Below are positions 6,497 to 15,291 of a DNA stretch of 21,672 bases, in pieces. Origin of the DNA: an uncultured Oscillospiraceae bacterium (lineage in GTDB: Bacteria > Bacillota > Clostridia > Oscillospirales > Acutalibacteraceae); NCBI GenBank assembly GCA_900539165.1, contig UQAZ01000025.1, positions 1-21,672 on the forward strand, in the 5' to 3' direction. The position numbers and the translations under genes were made by a program. How positions within the stretch are numbered: position 1 is the stretch's first letter; every line of letters begins with the position of its first letter. The notes under the pieces are model-generated. The model searched no databases and was not told the DNA's origin. It saw only the letters and a program-made list of their open reading frames with translations.

Positions 6497-7588
6497 TTAT
6501 CTGCGTGCAAGATACTTACGCATATCAATGGCACAAGCAACAAGAATGATTACACCCTTGATGATGTAAAGCATATTGGCAGAAACCGAGAGGAAGTTAA
6601 GACCTGCAAAGATAATCTGTAAAAGCAATACACCGATTACGATACCGCTGATTTTACCGGTACCGCCTACGAATGATACGCCGCCGATTACGCAAGCTGC
6701 GATAGCGTCACATTCATAGTTAAGACCTGTATTTGCAGAGCAAGAAGCAATACGAGCGCCCTCGATAAAGCCGGTAATGCCGTACATAACGCCTGCAAGT
6801 ACAAATACCATAAGTATTGTCATAAATACATTTACGCCTGATACTCTTGCAGCTTCCTCGTTTGAGCCTACTGCAAACATATTTTTACCAAACTTTGTTT
6901 TATTCCAAATCACCCACATAATAGCTGTAAGGATTACAGAATAAAGAACATATTTAGGAATTGCAACACCGCCAACGGTAAAGAGTGTACCGGTAATGAA
7001 GCTTGTATAAGAAGCGTCAAGACCTGAAAGAGTTTGACCGTTGTTTCCGCCAATCATAAGATACATAAGAACTGTACCGAATACGATAAGCTGAGTTGAA
7101 AGTGTTACGATGAACGGATGAAGCTTAAACTTTGCAACAAAAAAGCCGTTTACAAGACCTACAACAGCGCCGATTGCGATTACCGCAAGGAATACTACGA
7201 TAAGAGGCATTGTTTTAAGGTTAGGGAACATCTTGTTTGCATAGTCTGTCATCTGAAGCAAGGACGCTGCAACGCAGGCAGTAAGACCTACACAACGACC
7301 TGCCGAAATATCTGTACCCGTAAGAACGATACATCCCGCAATACCAAGTGCTATGGGAAGCTTAGCCGCCGTAAGCGAAATGATATTTACAATAGACGAA
7401 ACGCTCAAAAATGCCGGTACTTTAACTGCAATAAATACGACTGCTATTGCAATTATGATATACATAGCATTATTGAAGAGTAAATCCGAAATTAATCTTT
7501 TTTTATCGTCACGGTCTGCTGCCTTGAAATTTTCAATCCAAACAGAAGCTCGTGAACGCTTTGCTTTTTTTACAGTTGTGTCACTCAT
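6497..7588 (-). CDS. mglC: MglC-type sugar ABC transporter permease
   Basis: Integral membrane subunit of a galactose/methyl-galactoside importer (BPD_transp_2 family). The 363-residue protein has a basic N-terminus, about 8-10 hydrophobic helices and the family motifs LTGTDISAGRCVG, GLVNGFFVAKFKLHPFIVTL and AIAACVIGGVSFVGG. The last resembles the conserved region that docks the ATPase. An in-frame ATG at 7621 would extend it by 11 residues, but AAGGAG lies 9 nt before the ATG at 7588 and is the better start. It begins 13 bp after the mglA stop, in the order mglB-mglA-mglC. The close match of the binding protein to MglB points to galactose/glucose rather than ribose or xylose. Confidence 0.92.
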   Translation of the reverse strand: MSDTTVKKAKRSRASVWIENFKAADRDDKKRLISDLLFNNAMYIIIAIAVVFIAVKVPAFLSVSSIVNIISLTAAKLPIALGIAGCIVLTGTDISAGRCVGLTACVAASLLQMTDYANKMFPNLKTMPLIVVFLAVIAIGAVVGLVNGFFVAKFKLHPFIVTLSTQLIVFGTVLMYLMIGGNNGQTLSGLDASYTSFITGTLFTVGGVAIPKYVLYSVILTAIMWVIWNKTKFGKNMFAVGSNEEAARVSGVNVFMTILMVFVLAGVMYGITGFIEGARIASCSANTGLNYECDAIAACVIGGVSFVGGTGKISGIVIGVLLLQIIFAGLNFLSVSANMLYIIKGVIILVACAIDMRKYLARR

Positions 7589-7601
7589 AATAAAATTCTC
7601 C

Positions 7602-9137
7602 TTAAACATATTTTGCGGCAAGAGTCATAATTTCTTCCTGATTTGTCGTTTTGGCGTCAACCTCACCCGAAAGCCTACCGCCCGACATAACAAGAATTTT
7701 ATCGCAAACGCCCAAAAGCTCTGCCATTTCCGAGGATACCATAATTACCGTCTTACCCTTCTTAGCAAGGTCAAGAATGAGCTGATAAATCTCGTACTTA
7801 GCGCCTACATCAATACCTCTTGTCGGTTCATCAAGAAGCAAAACCGTAGGCTCTGTCAAAAGCCACCTTGCAAGAATAACCTTTTGCTGGTTACCGCCTG
7901 AAAGAGAACTGATTTTTGTTTCCTGATTAGGAGTTTTAACTCTTAATGATTTTATATATTCCTCAGTCGTATCCTTCATTTTCTTTTTGTTAAGAAAAGG
8001 ACCTGTCTGATATTTTTTCAAGCTGGAAATAACGGTATTTTCTCTGATATTGAGGATACCGAAAATGCCTGTCGCTCTTCTTTCCTCTGTCAAAAGAGCA
8101 AAGCCGTTTTTAATTGATTCGTGTGGATTTTTATTCTTAACCTCTTTACCGTCAAGGAAAATCTTTCCACTCTTTTTTGTTGTAATGCCGAATATCTGCT
8201 CAAGAAGCTCTGTTCTTCCCGAGCCGTCAAGTCCAGCAACTCCGAGTATCTCTCCTCTGTTTGCCTGAAACGAAACACTACTTAAATTGGTATACTCACC
8301 GCTGAGGTTTTCTACCTTTAATAAAACATCACCGATTTCATTATCCTTTTCGGGATAACGATTGGTAAGCTCACGACCTACCATAAGCTTGATAATCTCG
8401 TCCATAGTAAGCTCTGATGCAGGCTTAGTTGCAATCCACTTACCGTCACGCATTATCGTAACCTCGTCGCTGATTCTTAAAATTTCCTCCATCTTATGGG
8501 AAATATAAATGATACCGCAGCCTCTGTCTCGAAGCATATTTATAATACGGAAAAGGTGTTCAACCTCCTCCTCGGTAAGCGATGAGGTCGGCTCATCAAA
8601 AACGATTATCTTTGAATTATACGAAACCGCCTTTGCGATTTCTACCATCTGTCTTTGCGACACCGACATTGTACTCATTATTGTTTTAGGGTCAACGCTG
8701 ATGTCGAGGTCATCAAACAGCTTTTTTGTTTCCTCGTACATCTTCTTTTCGCTTGTAAACGGAAGATACTTAGAAACCTTAGGAAATCTGCCAAGCCACA
8801 TATTATCCATTACATTACGCTTCAATGCCTGGTTAAGCTCTTGATGCACCATGGCAACACCGTTTTCAAGAGCCTCCTTGCTGTTTTTGTAATTGACTTC
8901 TTCTCCGTCAACATAAATGTGACCGTTATCCTTGCTGTAAACACCGAAAAGACACTTCATAAGCGTTGACTTGCCTGCGCCGTTTTCGCCCATAAGTGCA
9001 TGTACCGTGCCTTTTTTTACGGTAAGCTGTGCGTGGTCAAGCGCCTTAACACCCGGAAAGGTCTTTTCTATATCAACCATTTTTAACAATATGTCTTTTT
9101 CAGTCGCAGCGTCGGATTTATTCAAATTATTTTGCAT
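7602..9137 (-). CDS. mglA: MglA-type sugar ABC transporter ATPase, duplicated
   Basis: Energy-coupling ATPase of the same importer; two ABC domains are fused in 511 residues, as in MglA/RbsA/XylG. The first domain has Walker A GENGAGKST (50-58), a degenerate signature MSVSQRQMVEIAKA (157-170) and Walker B IIVFDEPTSSLT (177-188). The second has a degenerate P-loop GLDGSGRTELL, an intact signature LSGGNQQKVILARW and Walker B VLLLDEPTRGID. Loss of canonical motifs alternating between halves is usual in this family. The start at 9137 is supported by AGGAG 8 nt upstream; an ATG at 9158 would put that site inside the gene. It is separated from mglB by 106 bp that hold a strong hairpin. Confidence 0.94.
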   Translation of the reverse strand: MQNNLNKSDAATEKDILLKMVDIEKTFPGVKALDHAQLTVKKGTVHALMGENGAGKSTLMKCLFGVYSKDNGHIYVDGEEVNYKNSKEALENGVAMVHQELNQALKRNVMDNMWLGRFPKVSKYLPFTSEKKMYEETKKLFDDLDISVDPKTIMSTMSVSQRQMVEIAKAVSYNSKIIVFDEPTSSLTEEEVEHLFRIINMLRDRGCGIIYISHKMEEILRISDEVTIMRDGKWIATKPASELTMDEIIKLMVGRELTNRYPEKDNEIGDVLLKVENLSGEYTNLSSVSFQANRGEILGVAGLDGSGRTELLEQIFGITTKKSGKIFLDGKEVKNKNPHESIKNGFALLTEERRATGIFGILNIRENTVISSLKKYQTGPFLNKKKMKDTTEEYIKSLRVKTPNQETKISSLSGGNQQKVILARWLLTEPTVLLLDEPTRGIDVGAKYEIYQLILDLAKKGKTVIMVSSEMAELLGVCDKILVMSGGRLSGEVDAKTTNQEEIMTLAAKYV

Positions 9138-9168
9138 ACATATCTCTCCTATCTGCACTCAAACACTA

Positions 9169-9221
9169 CGGTTGAGGCGTTACCGCCCCAACCGCAAACT
9201 CTCGATAAGGTGGCGAACCAC
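9169..9221 (-). ncRNA. Intercistronic hairpins between mglB and mglA
   Basis: On the minus strand an 11-bp stem (arms 9169-9179 and 9184-9194, one G·T pair) closes a GTAA loop, a GNRA tetraloop. Just before it GTGG-TTCG-CCAC (9210-9221) forms a small hairpin with a TTCG loop. No T-tract follows, so this is probably not a full terminator. Such hairpins commonly protect the 3' end of the binding-protein message, giving more MglB than MglA/C. Confidence 0.6.
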
Positions 9222-9243
9222 ACTTAATTAATGAAAATTTATA

Positions 9244-10350
9244 TTATTCTGCCGACTCTGCTGTGTAAGCTGAGTAAGGAATATTTACTCTCCATGTTCC
9301 GACAGTATTAGCTGAATCAATACCGTCAAGCTTGTTTGCACCGTCTGTAAGGAAATTCTTCATAATAGTTGTGATAGCTTCTGCCATACCCTGTGCGTCC
9401 TGCTTAATTGTACCGATCATTGAGCCTGACTTGATAGCTGATTTAGCAGCGTCTGTTGCGTCAACACCGAATACAGGAATAACTGTTGCGCCTTCCTTGT
9501 TGTAGCCTGCTGTCTGAAGTGCAGAGATTGCACCCAAAGCCATTTCGTCGTTGTTTGCGATAACAAGCTCAACCATATTCTTGTTAGACTCTGTATACTG
9601 AGCAAGTGCTGTACTCATATAGTTTGTAGCTGCAGCTGATGACCAAAGACCGTCCTGGTCAACAAGATACTTATTCTTGTTTGCTGCATCATAGAACTCA
9701 AGCTCGGGAAGATTTGACTTAGCGAGAACTGCGTTAGCGTCCTCAACTGCGTACTGTGTACGAGCAATAGCTTCCATATTGCCCTCTTGACCCTTGAACA
9801 TTACATAGCTGATTTTGCCGTCGCCGTTAAGGTCAACCTTAGAGAAGTTCTTTGCAAGATACTCACCAATCATTTCGCCCTGCATATGACCTGCCTGCTC
9901 GTAGTCTGTACCTACGAATACGCACTTGTCATAGCTTTCGATAACTGACTGGTCAACCGAACGGTTGAAGAAGATTACAGGAACATTCTTTGCTTTTGCA
10001 AGATTGATAATGTTCTGTGCAGCGTCGTTTGAACCAGTGTCAACTACATTAACAATAAGCAATGATGAGCCTTTTGCAAGTGCAGTCTGAACCTGCTCGG
10101 TCTGTGTTGTTTGGTTACCGTTAGCGTCATAGTCGTTGAAGGTGTAACCGCCGTCGCCTAAAATCTTATCCATTGAGGAACGCACGGTGGAAATGTATGC
10201 GTCACTGAATGTATAATAGAAAACGGAGATTTCGCCCTTGGCATTTGCAGCCGGGGAATCACCGCCGCCCTTATTTGACGAGCAAGCCGCAAAGCCTACA
10301 ACCATAACAGCCGCTATTAATATCGCCAATAACTTTTTCATCTTTTTCAT
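9244..10350 (-). CDS. mglB: MglB-type glucose/galactose-binding lipoprotein
   Basis: Extracytoplasmic solute-binding subunit of the mgl importer, lipid-anchored. The 368-residue protein has a lipoprotein signal peptide with lipobox GFAAC, C23 being the lipidated residue. The loop DLNGDGKIS (173-181) is the EF-hand-like calcium site of the Escherichia coli galactose-binding protein, nearly identical to its DLNKDGQIQ. VIANNDEMALGA likewise matches the sugar-site region of MglB. These two features favour glucose/galactose as ligand over ribose or xylose. The start at 10350 is chosen because AAGGAGG lies 8 nt upstream and the signal peptide begins there; an in-frame ATG at 10398 is unlikely. It is the first gene of mglBAC and lies downstream of the sensor genes. 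Confidence 0.95.
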   Translation of the reverse strand: MKKMKKLLAILIAAVMVVGFAACSSNKGGGDSPAANAKGEISVFYYTFSDAYISTVRSSMDKILGDGGYTFNDYDANGNQTTQTEQVQTALAKGSSLLIVNVVDTGSNDAAQNIINLAKAKNVPVIFFNRSVDQSVIESYDKCVFVGTDYEQAGHMQGEMIGEYLAKNFSKVDLNGDGKISYVMFKGQEGNMEAIARTQYAVEDANAVLAKSNLPELEFYDAANKNKYLVDQDGLWSSAAATNYMSTALAQYTESNKNMVELVIANNDEMALGAISALQTAGYNKEGATVIPVFGVDATDAAKSAIKSGSMIGTIKQDAQGMAEAITTIMKNFLTDGANKLDGIDSANTVGTWRVNIPYSAYTAESAE

Positions 10351-10396
10351 AAAGATTACCTCCTTAAAATTTATTGTTAAGTCATTTAGCATCCTC

Positions 10397-10459
10397 ATTA
10401 TATCTTTGAGGTTAAATAATTAGAATGTAATTTCTTATTGAAAGTGTATAAAAAATTAC
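10397..10459 (-). promoter_or_regulatory. Probable activator-dependent mglB promoter region
   Basis: A consensus -10 TATAAT (10397-10402) lies about 47 bp before the mglB start, but the position 17 bp upstream (TTCTAA) is a poor -35. That fits a promoter needing an activator such as the adjacent AraC-type response regulator. A 7-bp inverted repeat GTAATTT (10427-10433) / AAATTAC (10453-10459) lies just upstream and is a candidate operator. Both roles are inferred. Confidence 0.45.
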
Positions 10460-10507
10460 GATTTTTCAGATTTAATATAGTAACATTGTGCATAATAAAC
10501 AAAAGAA

Positions 10508-10545
10508 ATAGCCCGAATATGTCAATTACGACAAATCGGACTTTT
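10508..10545 (-). terminator. Terminator after the sugar-sensor genes
   Basis: On the minus strand AGTCCGA (10536-10542) pairs with TCGGGCT (10510-10516), with one G·T pair. Inside, TGTC pairs with GACA. A T-rich run follows. It separates the sensor operon from mglBAC. Confidence 0.6.
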
Positions 10546-10643
10546 TCTAAAACAACGCCCCACAGCCAAGTCCCTTTGAATTTTATCCATAAAATGTAAA
10601 TTAATACAAAAATTGCAAGGAGCAAACCGTGTAAGCGGATTAT

Positions 10644-11630
10644 TTAATTGTTCTCGCTGAAGCTGAACAGTATTTTTTGAACATCGGGAGAAAACATATT
10701 TTCACGAGTTACAACATAGGTATCGGTTTCGATTACGCTTTGCGTTTTGTTTCCCGAAAGGATTTCTGCCGCTTTAGACACAGAAAGGTAGCCCATAGAA
10801 AACGGATTTTGAACAATCAAAGTATCAATCTCGCCCGTTTCAAGCATTCCGACACAGCTCACATTACTGTCAAAACCAATACCGTACACCTCGTCTTTTA
10901 AGCCGAGTTCCTTTATCGCACAGCCGACACCGAGAGTTGACCATTCGTTAAAGCCGACAAGGACATCAATATCCTTATGCTGTTCAAGCAGATATTTTGC
11001 ACCCGAGGTTGCACTTTCAATATTCGACTCGATATTTACGGTGGCGACTATTTGGGCTTTTTCATTTTTTTCTATACATTCGCTGAATCCCTTTATCCTC
11101 TGTTTTCCGTTTTCGGTATTCTCGCCGTAATTCACTATACCTATATTAATAGTATCACGGTCGGAGCAAAAATTAATTGCCTGCTCCCCCGCCTTGGTGC
11201 CTGCCGAAACATTGTCAGTACCTATAAACAGTTCCTTTGCGGACACATCAACATCGCTGTCAACGGTGATTAATTTTATTCCTTTATCCACCGCTTTTTG
11301 AGCTGCGGCTGCATTATTTTCATAATCTATGGCAGAGAGAATTATTACGCTTACGCCCCTCGAAACAGCATTTTCTATCATTTGATTTTGAGCCTCGTAA
11401 TCCTCCTCGCTTTCAGGGCCTTCAAAGGTAACGGCTATATTATATTCCGTTCCTGCCGAAAACGCACCGTTTTTCACATCGCCCCAAAAGTCCGAATTAC
11501 TGCCCTTTGTTATTATAGCAACGCTCGCATTTTGTCTTTTGACATTACCGTTTGCTCTGGAACAGCCGATTAAACATGCAATGAGAAAAAGCACAGCCAT
11601 AAGAAAAGCGATTATTTTTTTAATACTCAT
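10644..11630 (-). CDS. Sugar-binding lipoprotein of the two-component sensor
   Basis: Periplasmic-binding-protein family 4 (RbsB-like) protein of 328 residues with a lipoprotein signal (lipobox LIGC, lipidated C23). Family features are AIITKGSNSDFWGDV near residue 38 for the first sugar-binding strand, the central VIILSAID, and GFNEWSTLGVG late in the second lobe. It is not adjacent to permease genes of its own. Instead its start overlaps the end of the histidine kinase by 11 bp (ATGAGTATTAA contains the kinase stop), so the two are translationally coupled. The arrangement is like XylFII-LytS-YesN of Clostridium beijerinckii, where a membrane-anchored binding protein presents the sugar to the kinase. 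I infer that role here, with galactose or glucose as likely ligand. A terminator follows before mglB. Confidence 0.88.
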   Translation of the reverse strand: MSIKKIIAFLMAVLFLIACLIGCSRANGNVKRQNASVAIITKGSNSDFWGDVKNGAFSAGTEYNIAVTFEGPESEEDYEAQNQMIENAVSRGVSVIILSAIDYENNAAAAQKAVDKGIKLITVDSDVDVSAKELFIGTDNVSAGTKAGEQAINFCSDRDTINIGIVNYGENTENGKQRIKGFSECIEKNEKAQIVATVNIESNIESATSGAKYLLEQHKDIDVLVGFNEWSTLGVGCAIKELGLKDEVYGIGFDSNVSCVGMLETGEIDTLIVQNPFSMGYLSVSKAAEILSGNKTQSVIETDTYVVTRENMFSPDVQKILFSFSENN

Positions 11631-13347
11631 TTTCCTGCCCCTTCTCTATTTTCGGAATTTTTATCGTAACAGCCGTTCCGACATCAAGCTCGCTTTCGAT
11701 ACTGATACCGTATTCCTCTCCGAAATAAATTTTCAATCGGTCGTTTACATTCTTAACGCCTATGCCCTTAGAGTCACTCCTGTCCTTTTGGAGAATAGTT
11801 CTGCATTGCTCCTCGGTCATACCCAAGCCGTTATCCTTAACTATAATCACTATATCCTTGCCTCTGCGTTCAACGATTATCTTTATCTCGCCCTCGTCAA
11901 CCATTCTGTCAAGTCCGTGATAAATTGCATTTTCTATAAAAGGCTGAATAGTAATCTTATTACACATATATCCCAAGACGCTCTTATCCACATCAAAGGA
12001 ATATGTGAACTGATTTTTATACCGATAGCTTTGAATAATCAAATAGCTTTCTGCGTGTTTAAGCTCGTCGCTAATTGTAATAAACTCATTACCGTGGCTG
12101 ATACTGATTCTAAACAGCTTTGCAAGTGCGCCGACCATTTCGACCGCATCCTTACTGTTATCCTGCTCGCACATCCACTGAATAGAATCAAGCGTATTAT
12201 ATAGGAAATGCGGATTAATCTGTGCCTGCAACGCTTTTAGTTCGGTCTTTCGCAAAACGATTTCCTCGTTATGCACCTTTTCCACAAGCGACTGAATCAT
12301 AAGCACCATATGCTCAAATGATGACGAGAGAGTTTGAAACTCAACAACATTACTCATATCCGCCTTATATTCAAACGACTCCGCCTGTTTTTCAAACCTC
12401 TGCATAGAGTCAACAAGTCGTCTGACGGGGCGGGTAACGGTACGGGAAAGAAGCAGATAAATCACAATCGACATAAACATACTGAACAACAATGCAAATA
12501 TCGAACCTATAATTACCTGATTTTTTACAGCCTGAGTGATTTCATCATTAAAGCTGACGCAAACTATCTTCCAATTACAAGAATTAAGCGAAGAAATAGT
12601 ATAAATGTTGTCCTTTTTTCTGTGAATTCCGTCGGACAAATCCGCAATTTCCTGAGTATTTTCTTTCTTTAATCCGGAAAAAAGCACCTGCTGCTGAGGA
12701 TGATAAATAATCTCGCCCTTTGAATTAATTATGTAGCAGTAGCCTCTTTGACCGATACTCACTTTGTCTATATACTTTGCAATCGACGAAAACCTAAAAT
12801 CAACGGCAACGAAAACCTGTTGAGAAAAAAGATTTGAATACTCTTTTTTTGCTATGGTTACAACCCACGGATACTTGCCCTCATAAAGAGTATTGACATG
12901 GGGCTGAGAAATGGCATAGCCGTCCTTTAGATTTGAATAGATAGATTTATCAAAGGAAAGGTTGGTACAGTCCTCCTTTACCTTATCGTCATTATCGTTT
13001 CCGTCCAAAAGAAGCCTGCCCTGCATATCGTACACCATTACGCAGTAAATATCATCCTCAAGTCGAGAGGCTGTGGATATTGTCTTTTGCAATGAATCGG
13101 TATCCTTACAGTTATCCGTCTCAACGCAGAGATTATCAAGCTTAATCTTAACAGACGATATATAATTTGAAACCGTTTCATTTGCCTGTGAAACCGATTG
13201 CTTGCTCGAAACAAAGACAGCGTTGAACATTGATTTTTCATAGAATATGCCGAAAAACAATGTTGATGCGATTGTCGAAAACATAACGCCAAAAACAACA
13301 ATCGCAATAATCAATGCCGAAAGCCTCGCCTTATTACGCTTAAACAT
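11620..13347 (-). CDS. LytS/YesM-type sensor histidine kinase
   Basis: Membrane sensor kinase of 575 residues. TM1 is about 9-34, followed by an extracytoplasmic double-Cache-like sensing region (about 40-275) and TM2 (about 278-301). A HAMP-like linker follows, then a His_kinase domain with the phospho-acceptor H380 in INPHFLYNTL. The HATPase domain has N-box QPFIENAIYHG (468-478) and G-boxes DNGLGM (505-510) and GIGVKNVNDRL (528-538). Its start overlaps the upstream response regulator by 8 bp, and its end overlaps the binding protein by 11 bp, so the three genes form one coupled unit. AGGAG lies 6 nt before the ATG. It probably phosphorylates the adjacent regulator when the binding protein carries sugar; that link is inferred from order and known family systems. 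Confidence 0.93.
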   Translation of the reverse strand: MFKRNKARLSALIIAIVVFGVMFSTIASTLFFGIFYEKSMFNAVFVSSKQSVSQANETVSNYISSVKIKLDNLCVETDNCKDTDSLQKTISTASRLEDDIYCVMVYDMQGRLLLDGNDNDDKVKEDCTNLSFDKSIYSNLKDGYAISQPHVNTLYEGKYPWVVTIAKKEYSNLFSQQVFVAVDFRFSSIAKYIDKVSIGQRGYCYIINSKGEIIYHPQQQVLFSGLKKENTQEIADLSDGIHRKKDNIYTISSLNSCNWKIVCVSFNDEITQAVKNQVIIGSIFALLFSMFMSIVIYLLLSRTVTRPVRRLVDSMQRFEKQAESFEYKADMSNVVEFQTLSSSFEHMVLMIQSLVEKVHNEEIVLRKTELKALQAQINPHFLYNTLDSIQWMCEQDNSKDAVEMVGALAKLFRISISHGNEFITISDELKHAESYLIIQSYRYKNQFTYSFDVDKSVLGYMCNKITIQPFIENAIYHGLDRMVDEGEIKIIVERRGKDIVIIVKDNGLGMTEEQCRTILQKDRSDSKGIGVKNVNDRLKIYFGEEYGISIESELDVGTAVTIKIPKIEKGQENEY

Positions 13348-14923
13348 TGCCTGCTCCTAAATTAACTTCTCTGTATTTATTCGGTGACATCCCAAAATGC
13401 TTTTTGAAGCAATAGCTGAAATAGTGCTGGTCGCTGTATCCGCATTTTTGAGATATTTCAAATATTTTCATCGAGGTGCATAAAAGCAAGTCGCTTGCCG
13501 CTTTCATTCTTCTCTCAGTCACCAAAGCAACGAAATTCTGCGACTTCGTTTTCTTGATAAGTGCGCTGAGGTAATTCGGGCTGACGCCTAATTTTTCGCT
13601 TGCAACCGTCAGCGAAAGCTCCTCGTTCATATATTCATCATTTATAATCTGCAAGGCTCTGTCACAAATCGCCTCGCTTTCGTGCTTTTGAGAACGATTG
13701 ATAATATCCCTTGCGTCAAGACAAAGCGAAATCAATTCTTTTTTGTACTGCTCATTAAAATCGAATGACAAACGGGAGGTGAAAAATCCGTTTGACGAAA
13801 ACAGCTCGGACAAAGCATCGGTGTCCGACAGCACGCTTACGCATCTGTGCGCCGTTGCAAGGATTTGAATAATAAGATAATCCATACTGTCCCTGTTTTT
13901 GTTAGAAAGCATCTCATCAAGCAGAGCGCTGATTTCATCCTTGCTGCCAAGCTTCAAAAGCTGTTCAAGCTTATACACCGACTTTTCCACATTCTCAAGC
14001 TCACATCCGCTTTTACGCTCCTGGTCGTTAATAAATCTGATGTTGCCTGCTCCGTCGGAGGTGTATCGCCTTGCGGTAATAGCCTGCGTACACGCAAAAG
14101 CCACAAGCGAAAGCTTATCAACGGTTTGGCTGATACCGATTGTGCATTTTTCGTTAAAAAGCTTCTTTGCACTTTGAACAAGTTCAATAACAGGAAGCCT
14201 TAGCTTTGTTGACATTTCCTCCGGCTCGCTTGCAACAATAGTTATGATTCTGCCGTTTACAAAAAAGCTTTCACACAGCGCATACTTTCCGATAATACTG
14301 TTTACAAAATCTATATGATGCGACTGAGTGCTGCTGTCACCGCCGAAGGTCTTAAATTTAGAAGCAAGAACGCTGAAGCAGTCCCTGTCCCCTTTAACCA
14401 AGCCGAGCATTTTTGCCGTTTCCCTCAGTTTGTTCTCGGGGCAGGCATCGTCGCCCGTTCCCAAAAGCAAAGGCAAAAGAAACTCCGCTTTTTTAAGTCT
14501 AAGCTCAATCTTTTCATTTGAAACGCCGCTTTTAAGATGCTCAAACTCCGTATCCATTTCAAGCCTGATTTTTTCAAGCTCGCCGGTAAGCTCGTTTGCA
14601 GAAATCGGCTTTAGCAAGTATCTTATTACATTATACCTAAAAGCCTCCTGAGCGTATTCAAAATCATCATATCCACTCAAAATAATAAATTTAGTGGCAG
14701 GTCTTATCTCACGAACCCTTCTTGCAAGCTCAAGACCTGTCATAAGGGGCATCTTAATATCCGTCATAATCAAGTCGGGTTCAAGCCTTTCAAGAAGCTC
14801 AAGCGCTTCGATTCCGTTTTCGGCGTCACCGACAACATTAAAGCCTGCCCTTTCCCAATTTACACTTTTAATGACAGCTTCTCTTTGACGAATTTCATCA
14901 TCAACAACAAGCACACTATACAT
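13340..14923 (-). CDS. YesN-type response regulator with AraC HTH
   Basis: Transcription factor of 527 residues. The N-terminal receiver domain (1-120) has the acidic pair D8/D9, phospho-acceptor D55 in IMTDIKMP and K105 in LLKPIS. A long middle region (about 125-410) of the YesN type follows. The C-terminal AraC double helix-turn-helix (about 415-522) has the motifs LGVSPNYLSALIKK and CGYSDQHYFSYCFKKHFGMSP. GAGAGG lies 6 nt before the ATG, and a near-consensus promoter precedes it. It is the first gene of the regulator-kinase-binding-protein operon and the likely activator of mglBAC, inferred from position and the weak -35 of the mglB promoter. Confidence 0.94.
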   Translation of the reverse strand: MYSVLVVDDEIRQREAVIKSVNWERAGFNVVGDAENGIEALELLERLEPDLIMTDIKMPLMTGLELARRVREIRPATKFIILSGYDDFEYAQEAFRYNVIRYLLKPISANELTGELEKIRLEMDTEFEHLKSGVSNEKIELRLKKAEFLLPLLLGTGDDACPENKLRETAKMLGLVKGDRDCFSVLASKFKTFGGDSSTQSHHIDFVNSIIGKYALCESFFVNGRIITIVASEPEEMSTKLRLPVIELVQSAKKLFNEKCTIGISQTVDKLSLVAFACTQAITARRYTSDGAGNIRFINDQERKSGCELENVEKSVYKLEQLLKLGSKDEISALLDEMLSNKNRDSMDYLIIQILATAHRCVSVLSDTDALSELFSSNGFFTSRLSFDFNEQYKKELISLCLDARDIINRSQKHESEAICDRALQIINDEYMNEELSLTVASEKLGVSPNYLSALIKKTKSQNFVALVTERRMKAASDLLLCTSMKIFEISQKCGYSDQHYFSYCFKKHFGMSPNKYREVNLGAGNV

Positions 14924-14970
14924 AATTTACCTCTCAAAATAAACTAAATATACGAACATAATTCATTTTT

Positions 14971-14999
14971 ATTATATCTAAACTGCCGTGAATTATCAA
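14971..14999 (-). promoter_or_regulatory. Sigma-A promoter of the sensor operon
   Basis: On the minus strand TTGATA (14994-14999) and TATAAT (14971-14976) are 17 bp apart, about 48 bp before the response regulator start. Confidence 0.75.
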
Positions 15000-15035
15000 G
15001 CCCACACCTTACACAATTAATGTTTTGCCACGCAG

Positions 15036-15077
15036 CCAAAAAACAAGCCTCCCGAGAATCGCTCCCCGAGAGGCCTT
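15036..15077 (-). terminator. Terminator of the GNAT-crcB-ferredoxin operon
   Basis: On the minus strand AAGGCCTCTCGGG pairs with CTCGGGAGGCTT (12 pairs, one bulged G, two G·T) around an 8-nt loop. TTGTTTTTT follows. It starts about 7 nt after the ferredoxin stop. Confidence 0.8.
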
Positions 15078-15083
15078 ATTTCA

Positions 15084-15266
15084 TCAATCAAGCACTAATG
15101 CTTTCATAGGGCAAAAGCGTGAACACTTTGAGCATTCAATACATTTTTCTTCGTCAACAATCGGTGCGTCAAAACCGTTTTGGCTCAATGCTCCGACCGG
15201 GCAAATACCTACTGACGGGCATTTATGATTTTGCGGACACCTTTCTTTAATTACATTCAATTTCAT
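15084..15266 (-). CDS. Small ferredoxin-like 4Fe-4S protein with seven cysteines
   Basis: The 60-residue iron-sulfur protein has a canonical C-terminal cluster motif C42-x2-C45-x2-C48-x3-C52-P. The N-terminal motif is altered: C10-x5-C16-x5-C22-P in place of CxxCxxCxxxCP, leaving seven cysteines instead of eight. I recall short clostridial proteins with the same CPQNH and CPVGAL spacing, so this is probably a conserved family rather than a damaged gene, but that is from memory. It probably holds one normal 4Fe-4S cluster and either a 3Fe-4S cluster or none at the other site. GAGGT lies 6 nt before the ATG. It is the last gene after crcB (25-bp gap), before a terminator. Partner unknown. Confidence 0.8.
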   Translation of the reverse strand: MKLNVIKERCPQNHKCPSVGICPVGALSQNGFDAPIVDEEKCIECSKCSRFCPMKALVLD

Positions 15267-15291
15267 ATTTATACCTCACATAAAATCCTGC

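Noticed and set aside
7353..7901. Plus-strand open frame of 182 codons
   Set aside because: Antisense to mglC and mglA, which have clear family motifs; no ribosome binding site.
10398..10625. Open frame of 75 codons on the minus strand before mglB
   Set aside because: It covers the terminator of the sensor operon and the mglB promoter. No family features beyond AT-rich hydrophobic codons.
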